Translations under genes and position numbers: made by a program
The notes under the pieces: model-generated
What the model saw: the letters and a program-made list of their open reading frames with translations, nothing else
Told to the model about the DNA's origin: nothing
Database searches by the model: none
In this document: positions 23,104-34,566 of the stretch, one piece after another
How positions within the stretch are numbered: the stretch's first letter is position 1
Layout of the letters: each line of letters opens with the position of its first letter
Origin: Neurospora tetraspora
Lineage: Eukaryota > Ascomycota > Sordariomycetes > Sordariales > Sordariaceae
Assembly: GCF_033439725.1 (NCBI RefSeq)
Contig: NW_026944384.1
Span: 3,410,001-3,474,000 of the forward strand
Direction: 5' to 3'
Length of the DNA: 64,000 nt

Positions 23104-24218
23104 ATGGCCAAGACAACAACCCTCAAGGAGTTCGAGAGCGTCTTCCCCAAGCTGGAGGAGGCGCTCCTCGAGGATGCCAAGGCATACAAGCTGCCCGAGC
23201 AGATGCTCAGCTGGTACAAGCAGGTGAGAGCATCTGGTCGCGTCCCGACAAGGAAGAGCTGTGATACTGACTCTATCGCCTTTCCTCGTCGCAGTCCCTC
23301 GAGATCAACACCCTCGGCGGCAAGTGCAACCGCGGCATGTCCGTCCCCGACTCGGCCTCCATCCTGCTCGGCCGCCCCCTGACCGAGGAGGAGTACTTCC
23401 AAGCCGCGACGCTCGGCTGGATGACGGAGCTCCTCCAGGCCTTCTTCCTGGTCTCCGACGACATCATGGACTCGTCCATCACGCGCCGCGGCAAGCCATG
23501 CTGGTACCGCCAGGAGGGCGTGGGCATGGTGGCCATCAACGACGCCTTCATGCTCGAGTCGGCCATCTACACGCTGCTCAAGAAGTACTTCCGCTCGCAC
23601 CCGCGCTACGTCGACTTCCTCGAGCTCTTCCACGAGGTGACCTTCCAGACGGAGATGGGCCAGCTGTGCGACCTGCTCACGGCGCCCGAGGACAAGGTCG
23701 ACCTGGACAACTTCTCGATGGACAAGTACACCTTCATTGTCATCTACAAGACGGCCTACTACTCGTTCTACCTGCCCGTGGCCCTGGCCATGTACATGCT
23801 CGACATCGCCACGCCCGAGAACCTCAAGCAGGCCGAGGACATTCTGATCCCGCTGGGCGAGTACTTCCAGGTGCAGGACGACTACCTGGACAACTTTGGC
23901 CTGCCCGAGCACATTGGCAAGATCGGCACCGACATCCAGGACAACAAGTGCTCGTGGCTGGTCAACAAGGCCCTCAGCATCGTCACGCCCGAGCAGCGCA
24001 AGACGCTCGAGGAGAACTACGGCCGCAAGGACAAGACCAAGGAGGCGGTCATCAAGCAGCTGTACGACGAGCTCAAGCTCGAGGACCACTACAAGCAGTA
24101 CGAGGAGGAGCGCGTCGGCGAGATCCGCAAGATGATCGATGCCATTGACGAGAGCAAGGGTCTCAAGAAGCAGGTCTTTGAGGCCTTCCTTGGCAAGATC
24201 TACAAGCGCAGCAAGTAA
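23104..24218 (+). CDS. erg20: Farnesyl diphosphate synthase
   Basis: This enzyme condenses dimethylallyl and isopentenyl diphosphates to geranyl and then farnesyl diphosphate, feeding ergosterol, ubiquinone, dolichol and protein prenylation. Exons 23104-23223 and 23295-24218, separated by a 71-nt intron, give 347 residues. The first aspartate-rich motif DDIMD is at residues 95-99, preceded by [15 protein letters not shown] and followed by [13 protein letters not shown]. The second motif DDYLD lies in [15 protein letters not shown]. The C-terminus KIYKRSK is the basic tail typical of the enzyme. Codon use is strongly biased to C/G in the third position, as expected of a highly expressed gene. 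A long antisense open frame here is a by-product of that bias. Confidence 0.97.
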
Positions 24219-25345
24219 ATCATTCTAATCGTCGATTGAAAAGCTACGAACAATAATGATTGCTTGAGGGACGAGGGGGAAGATGATATACTTAATGTTG
24301 GATTGCGATGATGGAACAAACACAAACACAAAAAAGCGTTACCATTTATTCACAAAGTTTTAGCGAGCTTTGCGCGCGAGAGATACCAGGCCTTGTTTTT
24401 CTGCTATACATATTTGCATGCATGGCGAGAAGGAAGGAAATAAAAAAAGAAAGTAAACATAATAATAAATCGAATCCCAACGGTTTGGGAACATTTCTAC
24501 CCGCTACAAGATCCTATCCATGCATGATATTTAATCTGGTGTATCTTGACAGAGGTGCTGGGTGTTCTTTGTGATTCTTCTCTCGTATTCGTTTTTAAAG
24601 TCGTGGTTCGTGGCACAATTGGTTTTGGATTCTGATTCTTCATGAACAACTGAAGGGGGAAATGCCCACTCTTGTCTTGAAATCGCATGCTGGATCCAAC
24701 TTGGCAAATTGCAGTACAACAACGTTTGCCGCAAGCTGAGGTTACACGAATAACAAACCTGTATCTCCACGAGATACCCATGCTAGATGCGAATCTATGT
24801 CTTGCTGCTGAGTGTTAAAAAAACTGTGATGAATATTTCTGTGAATGCATCCTACGAGCCCAAGATTCCCCTCTTTATGGGTATAATTCATTCCATGGCC
24901 TTGCTCCAGCCCCAGCGCTTCTCTCTATCTATGTTCCTCTAACCCCTAGCCTGACCCCATGTTAAACCATCCGCCTTGCATAAGATGTGTAGATATATCC
25001 ATAAGTTCCCTAACCGCTCAAACCGGACCACAGCCGTCCTACTATCATCAATCTAGTGGAGAATAAGACAAGATAAACAGAATTAAATGGTCAAAGTATA
25101 GGTATAAAACAACATCACCGCCGGGAAATCCTCGAGTCCACCAAAACGTTCAGATAGCCATAACTTCCGTTCGTACCACCTGTGACAAAAACATCCTTTA
25201 CATGAGCCGTTGAACAGCATGAAATAACCCAACAGAAACCCATACATTGTTTTAGAAACGGTCGGAAACTCGTGATCGGCGTTAAGTCATAATAAGTTTT
25301 CGTTATACAGTCCAAGGAAAGCTCTTTAAACACATATCTTGCCAA
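24219..25345. other. Intergenic, tail-to-tail 3' regions
   Basis: About 1.1 kb, AT-rich and A-rich, between convergent genes. No gene or structured element recognised. Confidence 0.6.
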
Positions 25346-28300
25346 TCAGTAATTGTAAATGCTCCCATTTCTCGCGCGGCCGGAAGAATTGCCCACTCGG
25401 ACACTCCGTGCTCGTTGCATGGAGTCAGTGTTGCTTCTGTCTGCCTTTCCAAGGAGACCTCGCGGTTCATCTAGGGCCTCATCGAATGACAGTAGCGGAT
25501 GTGGCTGGTTTCTCAAAGAAAAGGTCCGTTGACGATCGTGTTCATACCCGGAGGACGGAGGAGAACCTTGCTTCGATTGGGGTTGTGGCCCACCAGACGA
25601 CGAACGGGGACGGTAACCTTCTGTATCTCTACCTCTGGACGAGGGGGGCGGATAGTTCGGCCCGTTGCCGAGGACTGAGCCGGGTATAGGAGGTACAGGT
25701 GGTGGATAAGCCGATCCTGACACGCTCCTCATACCCCCAGAAGTCCCGTCTCGACTCGTCATCCTGCTCCGCACCGAGGGAGCCCGACTAACGGCTCGGA
25801 CACTACCTGCACTGGAACCTGGCGGTGCTTGGCCGCCACTAGTTCCTGGCCGAGAACCAGGGGTTCGCATGCTCGGTTCCCGTCTAACAAGTGTTCGGGG
25901 TGGCAGGTCGAGAGGTTTGGCACCGGGAGCCAATTGGAATCCTGTGGCCATGTCGACCAACGGCATGCCTTCTGGGGCCCTCACACCTCGTCCTTTACCT
26001 TCGCGCGACCATTGGGGTGGTTCAACGAATTTCGGAGTTAGGTCGACAAGAGGCCCGCTGGGTGTTCGCTGCTGGTTCGGTTGCTGACGACGATGCGTTT
26101 CACGCCCACGGTCGTACTGGGACGGTGCGTACTGTGATGGCGCATAATGCGATGGAGCGTACTGAGATGGCGGCGGCTGATTAGACGGAGCACTGCGACG
26201 AACAGAGGGTGCTCTTGTGCTGCGCTGCGTGGCGGTGTGTTCAACTGCCGAAGGAAGCCATGCCTTTGGTTCGGATCGTCCATCGTGCTGTCCGGTCTCC
26301 TCAGTTGGCGAAGTTACCAATCCGCCATTCAAAAGGCTGGGTCGATCGGTAAAGGGATTGTCGGTGACGACCTCCGGTTTCTTTCTCTCCTCTTCCTTCT
26401 GCGCCTGTTTTCGCTCTTCATATATGTTCCCAAGCAAACCGCTCGTGCCAAATGGTGCTTCTTGCTCTTCTTGTGTAGCTCTTCTGACTTTCTGGAGCTT
26501 ATCAAGTGATGGTAGCGGCGGGGCTTGTTGTCTGGATCGGTCGGCTTCCCAGTCCTTGCCAAACTCATCGATGGGCTTGTCGAAACGCTGCAGGTCGATT
26601 AGGGGCTTGAATGTACCGATCGGGTAAGGAGACTCGTCGACTGAAACTCTGATCTTGTGGCCATCATCCACATTGACATCTTTAACTGCCATTCTTGGTT
26701 TGTGCGGCGAAGAAGAGAGTTGAGGCGGTTTCTCTGCATCCCGCTCTTGCCTTTTCTTATGCAGCTGCAATACCTTGTTAACCAGATACCAGCTTCGCCA
26801 GGCTTGGACGCGAGCAGAAAACTGATGGGCAACCGCGGCGTCCTCGGTGCTGAAGTAGTGGACGAAATTATCTGTCGACATGAAAATCGTGGTTTTCTGC
26901 TGGCTTTTGATTGCATAGCAATGTTTCTTGGGTGGTCGTAGCTCCTTTCGCTTCTGTGCTTCGGTCGGCGTGTAGATGTCGAAATCAGATAGATGGCAGA
27001 TGCTCAAGACGTCCTTGTCTGATAGTTTTGCGTCGGGCTTCTTGGACGAAACCAGTTGTCCGTTTTCTAGCAATGTGATATAACGCTTGGTCCATTTCCC
27101 AGGCCTGTGGGAGTGCTGAAGTGGAAGGACAAAGCCAGTAGGTATCTTGTGTTCGCGAGGAACACTGGCGAGGTCTAGGTTCTCGTCGCTGCGGTCGTTT
27201 TCGGTCTGGATAATCAAAACGTTCTGCATGTCTTGGTCCCAAGAGTTTAATACATCACGGATACGTTCATAGCGACGAAGGCGTCGCTCGAGACCCAGGG
27301 GGGTATACGCCTCGATGACCATGCTGGTGTTGACATTGACGGGAAGGCCTGTCTTGTCGGCATAAGCCAACAAGATGTCCACAGTAGTAGTATCAACCTC
27401 AACCTTGAGATCCACCGTCACGCCCTTACAGCGAACGGTAACGCGCTAGCACAATAACCCATTAGTCGGCCACCTTCATTTTGTTCATTGTGAGGCTGAC
27501 TTACTCTGTCAGCGCCATTGATGGCCCCCTTTGGCACCTCATCTTGAACTGGTACAATGCCGCGCCCTCCAGAGCCAGCATACGTCCTCGCATCCCGACT
27601 CCTGGATCGGGTCTTGTCAATGGGGGCACCCATGGAGGAGGCCGGGGAAACTGGTGAAGTTGGAGAAGTTGGAGGTTTTGGTTGAGAAGGGGAAGTCGGA
27701 GAGGCGATCTCGATGCGGGTTGGACCTTCTGGCTTGCGACCGCGTGAGAGAAAAGGTAGTTTTCCAAAAACCCGATTTTTGCCTCTGAGGGAGAAAGAAG
27801 AGTGAGAGGGTGCGGGCGAGGGCGGCACGGCTGAGGACTGGTGGCGGTGCAGATGTTGGTGGTCCATGATCATGTCGGTCTCCAGCTTGCACCGTTCGGC
27901 AAGGGTTTGACTGTCGGCTCCCGTGTCTAATCGTGGCACCGAGGTTTGCGAGGTTTGTGAAGCCAAGCCGTCGGCCCCAGTGGTGTTGTTGGTGGTGCCC
28001 TTGGTGCCGTTCAGGTTAGATCCCTTGTCGGGAGCAAGGCCCTCCTGACCCTTAATCTGACCCTTAATCTGCGCCGTACGGGGTGAGCGGGGTCGTTCTT
28101 CGGCAGCTCCGTTGACGGGTTGACGGCCGTGACCGGTTGCGGGATCGAACGGGTTATGGTCCCACCCAGAGACAAGCGGCAGTGGTAGCAAAAAAGAGTG
28201 GTGATGGTCCTGGCCGTGTGTGAGTTCCCGTTCCCGGGCGGTGGTGTCGCCGACCGTGTCTTTGAATACTTGTTCAAGCCAATTGCGTGTCTCTTTGGCC

Positions 28301-29727
28301 ACATCGACCTCTGCACAGTCCGTGGCAGTGGCCGAGACAAGGAAGCGCACTGGGGCTGGAAAGTTTGGGTGGTGGTTTGTGTGCAGATTTAGCTGCAGGT
28401 CCGGGCCCAGGTACGAGTGCGTCTGCTTCTGCGTCTGCGTCTGCTTCCGCGTGGGATGCTGCTGTTGTGTCGTGGTGGTGGGCGAGGGGTGCGCCGGCTC
28501 GGATGATGAGAACGAGGGGGAGATTGGCACGGGGAGGTAGGGGCCCTTTTTCTCCAACAAGAAGACGGCGGCGTCCTTTTCAAGTTTGTCTTTGTATTGG
28601 TTGCCTCCTTTATTGCGCGATTGTTGGTGTCGACTCAGGCTGTTGCTGCTGCTGATGCTTCTGCTGCGACTTGACCCATCCTCGTTTCCCTTGGAATGTT
28701 GGGGATCGTCCACGTTCTCGCCAGCCCTTGAGCTTATGCACGCTTGAAGCTGAAGTCTGGGTCTCAACGCGGGGGAAGAAAGAGGGGGGAGATGGGGAAG
28801 TAGTGACGGTGAAGTAGAACTTGAAGACCAACAACTTGAAGCTGGCTTGGACCCCAAACCCCGGCCGTCGCCGTCAGAGCCGGGGACTCCCTCCCACTTG
28901 TTGCGATTCACGTCATTGTTGTCTTGTCCCGGCCGAGCGTTGGAATTGCAGGGCAGCAGGTGGTGCAAGGGCGGCTTGGACGGGAGAGACGGCTTGTTTC
29001 CCTCTTTTCCAGTTTTTGGAAAAGTCAACCAAGACTGGGAGGTACCGCTACCGGTAGTCGGTGAGGGTACAGCCCCAGGTACCACTGCCGCTGCAGGTGC
29101 TGATTGGGGTACCTGAGCCACTAGCAGGGGGGTGGTAACATTCGTACCTGCGGTGCAGGTGCCTGCAGCGTCTGCAGTGTTAGCTTCCACTTCGATTTCC
29201 ACTTCAACTTCCAGCAAATGGTCGAGATTCTCCTTCCACCGCGGGTTCCTGCTTCTCTTCCACTTTTTCTTTCCACCCCCCCAGTCGGCGGCTGCCGTGG
29301 CCGGTGATCTCCTGTGCCCTTTCTTGTACGGCGCAGAGATGGCCAAGGACCCGACGCCCGTCCGCTTCTTTCTGCGATCTTGATCCTGCCATGTGACGCT
29401 GCTGGTCGGTGTCGCTGTCACGGTGCCATCGGACAGTGACACGCATCTCTCCCGGAGAGCGCTGCAGTATCGCGGTGAGGATGCCCTCTCCGGCCCTGGC
29501 TCCGGCGCCAACAGCGTCTCCACCAGGGCCACTGATGATGACATGACTGGGGCTGTTGGGGCTTTTAGGGCCCTACCAGCCCTGTTCCCCACGGTCAGTT
29601 TCAGCTGCTCCTCGGCTCCTTGGCGGTAGGGGATATACTTCCGCTCTGGAACCCCGATGGTGGGCCTCGAAGTGGAAGTCGAAGCTGACCCCGAAGCCGG
29701 ACTTGAAGAGACCGGTCCGGAGTTCAT
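25346..29727 (-). CDS. Large RA-PH domain adaptor with proline-rich disordered tails
   Basis: Two minus-strand exons, 27505-29727 and 25346-27445, split by a 59-nt intron (GTAAGT...GTGCTAG), give 1440 residues. Residues 1-735 are low-complexity Ser/Pro/Thr/Gly/Gln text without a recognisable fold. A Ras-association-like domain begins at the splice site (about 742-830: RVTVRCKGVTVDLKVEVDTTTVD, ending NVLIIQ). A pleckstrin-homology domain follows (about 850-965: GKWTKRYITLLENGQLV, then a terminal helix in VQAWRSWYLVNKVL). The tail has PSQYA repeats and proline runs (YPPPVPPIPG). The RA-PH tandem is the core of animal MRL (Mig10/RIAM/lamellipodin) and Grb7-type adaptors, linking small GTPases and membrane lipids to actin or signalling. 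A matching role here is inference. Confidence 0.8.
26111..26172 (-). repeat. 15-bp coding repeats, PS(Q/H)Y(A/D)
   Basis: About four units of a 15-bp repeat (plus-strand variants of GCGTACTGAGATGGA) encode tandem Pro-Ser-Gln-Tyr-Ala pentapeptides in the tail of the RA-PH protein. Confidence 0.8.
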
Positions 29728-30355
29728 TGTTCTTTTTTCTCCTTTTGCTGGAAGAGATGGCCGGCCGCTTAACGCTCACAGCTCGTCAACTTTACGTCCG
29801 TCTTGTCGTGGCTGTCGTGGCTGTCCGGGCTGTCGCTTGTCTCGTCCGAGAAGTCGTAAGATGAGAAGGGTCATTGCTATCGAGTCGCGAAAGAAGAGGA
29901 TAGCAAACATTATTTCTACTCTATCTGACACGAAGGGCTTTAGAGGCAACCCGCGTCGACAAACATCCCTTACCTGCCTTGCCTACAACCCTCACGCGCT
30001 CAGATCGCGGTGATAGTTCTCCGACATGTCTCACCCCGTTGACGCTGTCTTCGCCCCCCAATGCTTCGGGTAGCGCGAACTTCAGCGACATTTCACATGC
30101 CAACCACCCTGCCTCACCCGCCACCTCACAAAGGCGCCAAGCTGTTTATTCGACGGTGAGCTTCAGCAACACTTGGCGACCCTTATACCGGCACATCACA
30201 GCCGATTCTCCCTAACTGAAATACTTCAGTTGAAAGATCTACGTTCAACTTGCTGCATGGAAAATCAACATCGAGAGCAAGAGGCTCTGAGGACCGGCTA
30301 TACCATTACTAGTGAGTACACACAGCCTTCGTAGATTCAACCCACCAATCTTCGC
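29728..30355. other. Intergenic: promoter of the RA-PH gene
   Basis: About 630 bases between the RA-PH gene start and the 3' end of the next minus-strand gene. No gene or recognised motif. Confidence 0.5.
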
Positions 30356-31851
30356 TTAATGGCGGAAAGCTCTTAATTCTCTCCTCCACCAGGCAACAAA
30401 GTCCTGAGCCGAGACATCGATACCCAGATCCTTGAGCACCTTAGTGCTGAGGTGGCAGTCATACGGACGCTGAACGCTCGCGTTCGGGTCGTTCCCCTCC
30501 GTGTTCGCCTCAATGTTATCAATGGGAAGTCCCAAGATCTCAGCAAAAAGCTGGCACATCTCATACTTGGTATACTGTTCCTCACCCGAGAACTGGAGGA
30601 TTCTCGGTAGCGATGTCCTCTCGGCTTCGCTGGTTGACAGGTACTTGACCGCGACGTCTGGCATTCCAAAGTTAGCACCGACCGAGGGGTGAGAAGAGTT
30701 GATGAAGAGGCACCAGAAGCCCAGACTTACCCCGACAAACCCTACCGACGTCCTCCGTGTTAGTGGGGAACCTCAGCGCCCAATGGTCCATCTTGACCTT
30801 CTTTCCCTCTTGCGCCTTCAAGACTGCATCCAAAAGGACATTGACCGCACTCTCCTCATTCCTGCCCTCCTCCGTCTTGCCATACAGCACGGGTACTCTC
30901 ATCACCACACCTAACCCCTCCTTGCCGGCCTTGGAGAACTCCTCAATCACAGCCTTCTCGCCATCCAGCTTGGTAACGCCGTAGAGGTTAGTGGGGCCCG
31001 TGGCAGCATCGGCCTCGTAAGGTGCCTCGCCTGGCTTTCCGGAGAAGACGTAGTCGGTAGAGATGTAGATGAGGAGGATACCACGGGAAGCACAAGCCCG
31101 GGCGAGAGTGCGAGTAGCTTCCACGTTGAGAAGTCGGGTGCCTTCAGGGTCGGCGTCGACCTTGTCAGGGAAGCGGTTGGCGGCGCAGTGGACGAGGACT
31201 TGAGGGCTATTGAAGGTGTTAGTTTTGATGATGTATGTTTCACTTCACGGTGATAAGAGAAAGGACAAGTAGGTGAGGACGGGATGATAAAAATGGCAAG
31301 CTGTCAAGAGACTGCCCCGAGAAATCACGAGGTTCTTTCTTGTCAGACTTGAGAAACCAAGCATCATCTCCCAGTAATTTTGCCAAGCATCGTGAGAATC
31401 TTTCAATCCTCTTCCTCCCAGCCCCACCCGACCCGCCTAATCAGCAACACCCGACATCCAACCTTCAAAGCCAACACCATCAACCCTCACCACTCCAAAA
31501 ATCCCAATACACCAACCCCAACAACACCCCTCAAACACAACCCGGCGCAACCCAACCCCAAAACCCTCTAAACGCAAGACTCACAAAAACAATAGAGACC
31601 AAAAACTCAAAAACTCACCTAACATCTCCCAAAACCCTCTCCACCTCCTCCCCTTTCTCCAGATCCACCTTGAGCACATTCACCCCATCCGCCCTGGAGA
31701 ATCCCGTCCCCTCGACTTCCCACGTCCAGTCAGCCTTGGAGCTAAGTTCAGTAGGCACGCTCAGGCCTTGAAGGGCCCTGACGACTTGTCTGCCTAGGAG
31801 GCCGGTGGCGCCGGTGACGAGGGCGGTGTTTGTTGGTTTGTTGTCAGACAT
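30356..31851 (-). CDS. MAT2B/RmlD-like short-chain reductase
   Basis: Three minus-strand exons, 31619-31851, 30731-31206 and 30356-30657, give 336 residues. The product is an extended short-chain dehydrogenase: the nucleotide-binding motif TGATGLLG at residues 13-20, the central VHCAANRFPDKVD, YISTDYVFSG, and the active-site YGVTK (Y-x3-K). It matches the RmlD (dTDP-4-dehydrorhamnose reductase) family and the regulatory beta subunit of methionine adenosyltransferase in length and order. The catalytic residues are kept, so either an NADP-dependent reductase or a MAT regulator is possible. Intron 1 is unusually long (412 nt) and almost free of G on the plus strand. Head-to-tail with pfk2 upstream. 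Confidence 0.85.
31207..31618 (-). other. Long, strand-biased intron of the MAT2B-like gene
   Basis: The intron runs from GTGAGT (31618 downward) to the acceptor TAG (ending 31207), 412 nt, several times longer than its neighbours. On the plus strand the stretch from about 31425 to 31600 is made almost only of C, A and T, so the RNA is G/U/T-rich. Confidence 0.75.
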
Positions 31852-32495
31852 TTTGTGGGTTGTGTGGTTATTTTCTTCTTGGGGGTTGTGAAGAAGGTGA
31901 GTGAGCTGGATGTTGGATGGTTGCGATGCCGATGACGGATCGTTGCCTAGATGCAGTATTCGACTGTGCCACATGTGGCTGAAGTGGCTTTACGCAGTAC
32001 TTCGGCGAGTTGTTGACCTCGACCGCACCTGCTTGGCTTCAGTTTAGGGGCGTACGGAAGGAACGCCCGAGGAGTTTTTCAGACATCACAGGGCAGAATT
32101 CGAAAGTGGTAAGAACGTCTTCAAGTTGTCTTTTGTATAGAATCGTCATGTACATGCGGGGGAAAATGGACTGGGTTCATCCGACTTCCCAGGAACCTCA
32201 AAAGCGTCCTAGTAGTGGACAGATGGGAACATAAATTCCTTTCATTAACTCGAGACGCTATTTAATACTTTTCCTCTTCTGGTAGGTCGAATTCCAAAAT
32301 CTTGCTCGCTCTCTGTATCTAACCGCTATATCTGAACGGCTGAATACTGCTTCTTGCGAGTGCGTGCTCTTGGGAAAACAACGGTGGCAGTGGGTTGAAC
32401 CAGATCTTGTCAAGGACAACTCTCTATCGCTCGAAACAACAATCGTCCACCCCAAAACAACGCCATTTTCGCTCCACGTCCAAGTACGCCTTACT
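31852..32495. other. Intergenic between MAT2B-like gene and pfk2
   Basis: About 640 bases holding the promoter of the MAT2B-like gene and the 3' end of pfk2. No gene seen. Confidence 0.55.
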
Positions 32496-34566
32496 TTAAT
32501 CGAGATCGGCCACTTTATCCGCCACCATCTCCTTGGCGTTATTCACCACCTTCTCGGGAGGCCGCGTCAAAACGTTGTCCATGGAGGAAGGCTCGACAGG
32601 ACTGCTTATGCCATCAATAGGCGGCAGATTACTGCTGTAAATGCTGGGGACGGGGATGCGGATGTCTTCGGGCGACCCGGGGGTGAACTGCGGATCGAGG
32701 CCGGGGATATGGATGCGCTTAGCTTCGTTCTGGTATGCCGCCGGAATGATCTCGATAATCTCATCCCTCCAAAACTTAAGCTTTGGGATCTCCATGGGTC
32801 TGCAGTGCATCAGATATGAATACAGAACTCGCAGAACGCTCTCGTGAGCAATGATGAGAACGTCATTCTGCTCGCGCTCGAGTTCGAGAATGATGGGCTC
32901 GAGGCGGACAGCGAGGTCGTGGTACGACTGCGTTTTATGTTAGCTGAATCCACCGTAATCTTAGCAGTAAAAACTAACCTCTGCGCGAGGATATCGGTGA
33001 TGATACGGGTCAAGCTCATGCCTTTCCACCTCCTCGGGATACAGCCTACGGATAGCGTGCTCCGACAACTTCTCGCACACACCGGGGTTGATTTGGCTCA
33101 TTTGCGAGCGTTGGCGAACCTTATAGCCTTGCTCTTTCAGGGGTTCGGCCGTCTGAATCGTGCGGAGCCGCGTGGATGTCCAAACAGTCAGAGGCCTTAG
33201 AGAGACCTCGCGGCCAGCCTGTTCGCTGTTGGTCTTCCTTTCTTGCTCACGATGTCTGAGAAGGGTCTCAGTCATCTTCTGTGCGTATGATCTGCCTTCT
33301 TCAGAGAGAGGCGCGTCGGATTTGTAGGACTCTTCGCCTTCTGCTGGCCCAGCTCGAACAAAGAAGGTTGTGCGGGCTTTGATGTGCAGGTTCGTGAGGT
33401 AGAAGACGATGCGATGCGAGAGGTAGTTGAAGCTGACATTGTTGTAGAAGAATGCTCGACCGGCATTGATCATTTTCACGTAGTTTAATTCTTCCTCTTG
33501 CATCGTTTCGAAAATCGGAATCTTAGTTTCGATCCGCTTCAAGTACCGTTCGGCTGCCTCATCGGGATCCATGCCATCAAACTGAAAGTCGTCAGTACTC
33601 TTGGCCCTCGCGGCGTTGTTGTTGATTGCACTCACATCCGGCGAATGGATCTTGACATTTCTGGCATTTTCTTTGAGAATCTCCTCATCATCGACGTATG
33701 ATTCCAGAAACAATGTCTGCAAAGTATTAGCGAAACTCTTTCCTCCGAACCTCAGCCCCAGTATAATCTCACCTGAACATCGTGTTTGGCAAACTCCTTT
33801 GCAAGCGCACGGCGTCCAGCCGCAGTAGGATTGACGGCGTCGTAGATAGCAACTTGGCCATTTTCGTGGTTGAGCCACGCGTAAATATCCTCCCTGCACT
33901 TTTTCAGGATCTTTTGTCGGAGCATGGTCGAAGCTGGAGAGGCATTGGGGTAAAAGTAATCTTGGGGAACATGTCCGCCTTCGCCAACGGTAGCACGACG
34001 GTAGTCGCCTAGGTGGAAAATCCGCGTCTTGACACCGAGCCTACAAAGGGTTAGACGACTTGCGTAACAATTGCGAGCAAGTTAAACGTACCACTGAAGA
34101 TACCGTGCCATGGAAACACAGATATGACTAAGTCATTGTTAGCATACTTATGAAAGCAACCGGGGGTCTATGGAGAGCCCTACGTCTTGCCCCGCGCGGG
34201 AAGGCCAACCATAACGATAGCGATACGGCCTGAATGGAAGAGCCTGCCAGACATTGTGCTGTAAAGCTGGGCCGGGGCCATGTTGTCCTGGTCTGTGACA
34301 TCGTGGATGCCGTCGATGAAAGTTGAACTCTTGCGACGGTACCGCGGTGCGTTGGCCGCAATCTCGGCAGTTCTGCAAATATTAGCAATCGTCTATGATC
34401 AAGTCCACCTCGGGAGTTTTTGAAATGATCCCCCTGGCCAAGAGGTAGGTTTACGGCGCAATTGTTCGGTCGCAAAGTCCCAATTCCAGCTGAAAGAGTC
34501 GCCAATGATAGGAATTGGGAATCGACAACGGTGCAAGTCATCTTCAACTTACAAGAGTGTATCCAT
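32496..34566 (-). CDS. 6-phosphofructo-2-kinase with inactive phosphatase domain
   Basis: The enzyme makes fructose 2,6-bisphosphate, the main activator of phosphofructokinase-1. Seven minus-strand exons, 34553-34566, 34184-34372, 34092-34127, 33773-34040, 33636-33716, 32979-33581 and 32496-32927, give 540 residues. The kinase half has the P-loop GLPARGKTH (61-69), then HLGDYRR and YDAVNPTAAGRR. The phosphatase half keeps LSEEGRSYA, STRLRTIQTAEPL and IAHESVLRVLYSYL. However, the catalytic RHG motif reads RAG (272-274), so the phospho-accepting histidine is alanine. Yeast Pfk26 likewise lost this histidine and is kinase-only. The first coding exon is only 14 nt; its ATG is the first in the likely leader, 345 bp downstream of a TATATA-like word near 34911. 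Divergent from tom40. Confidence 0.93.

Noticed and set aside
23067-24089. 340-codon antisense open frame over the farnesyl diphosphate synthase gene
   Set aside because: It mirrors the strong G/C third-position bias of the real gene; its peptide is a monotonous Leu/Val/Glu/Arg text with no domain.
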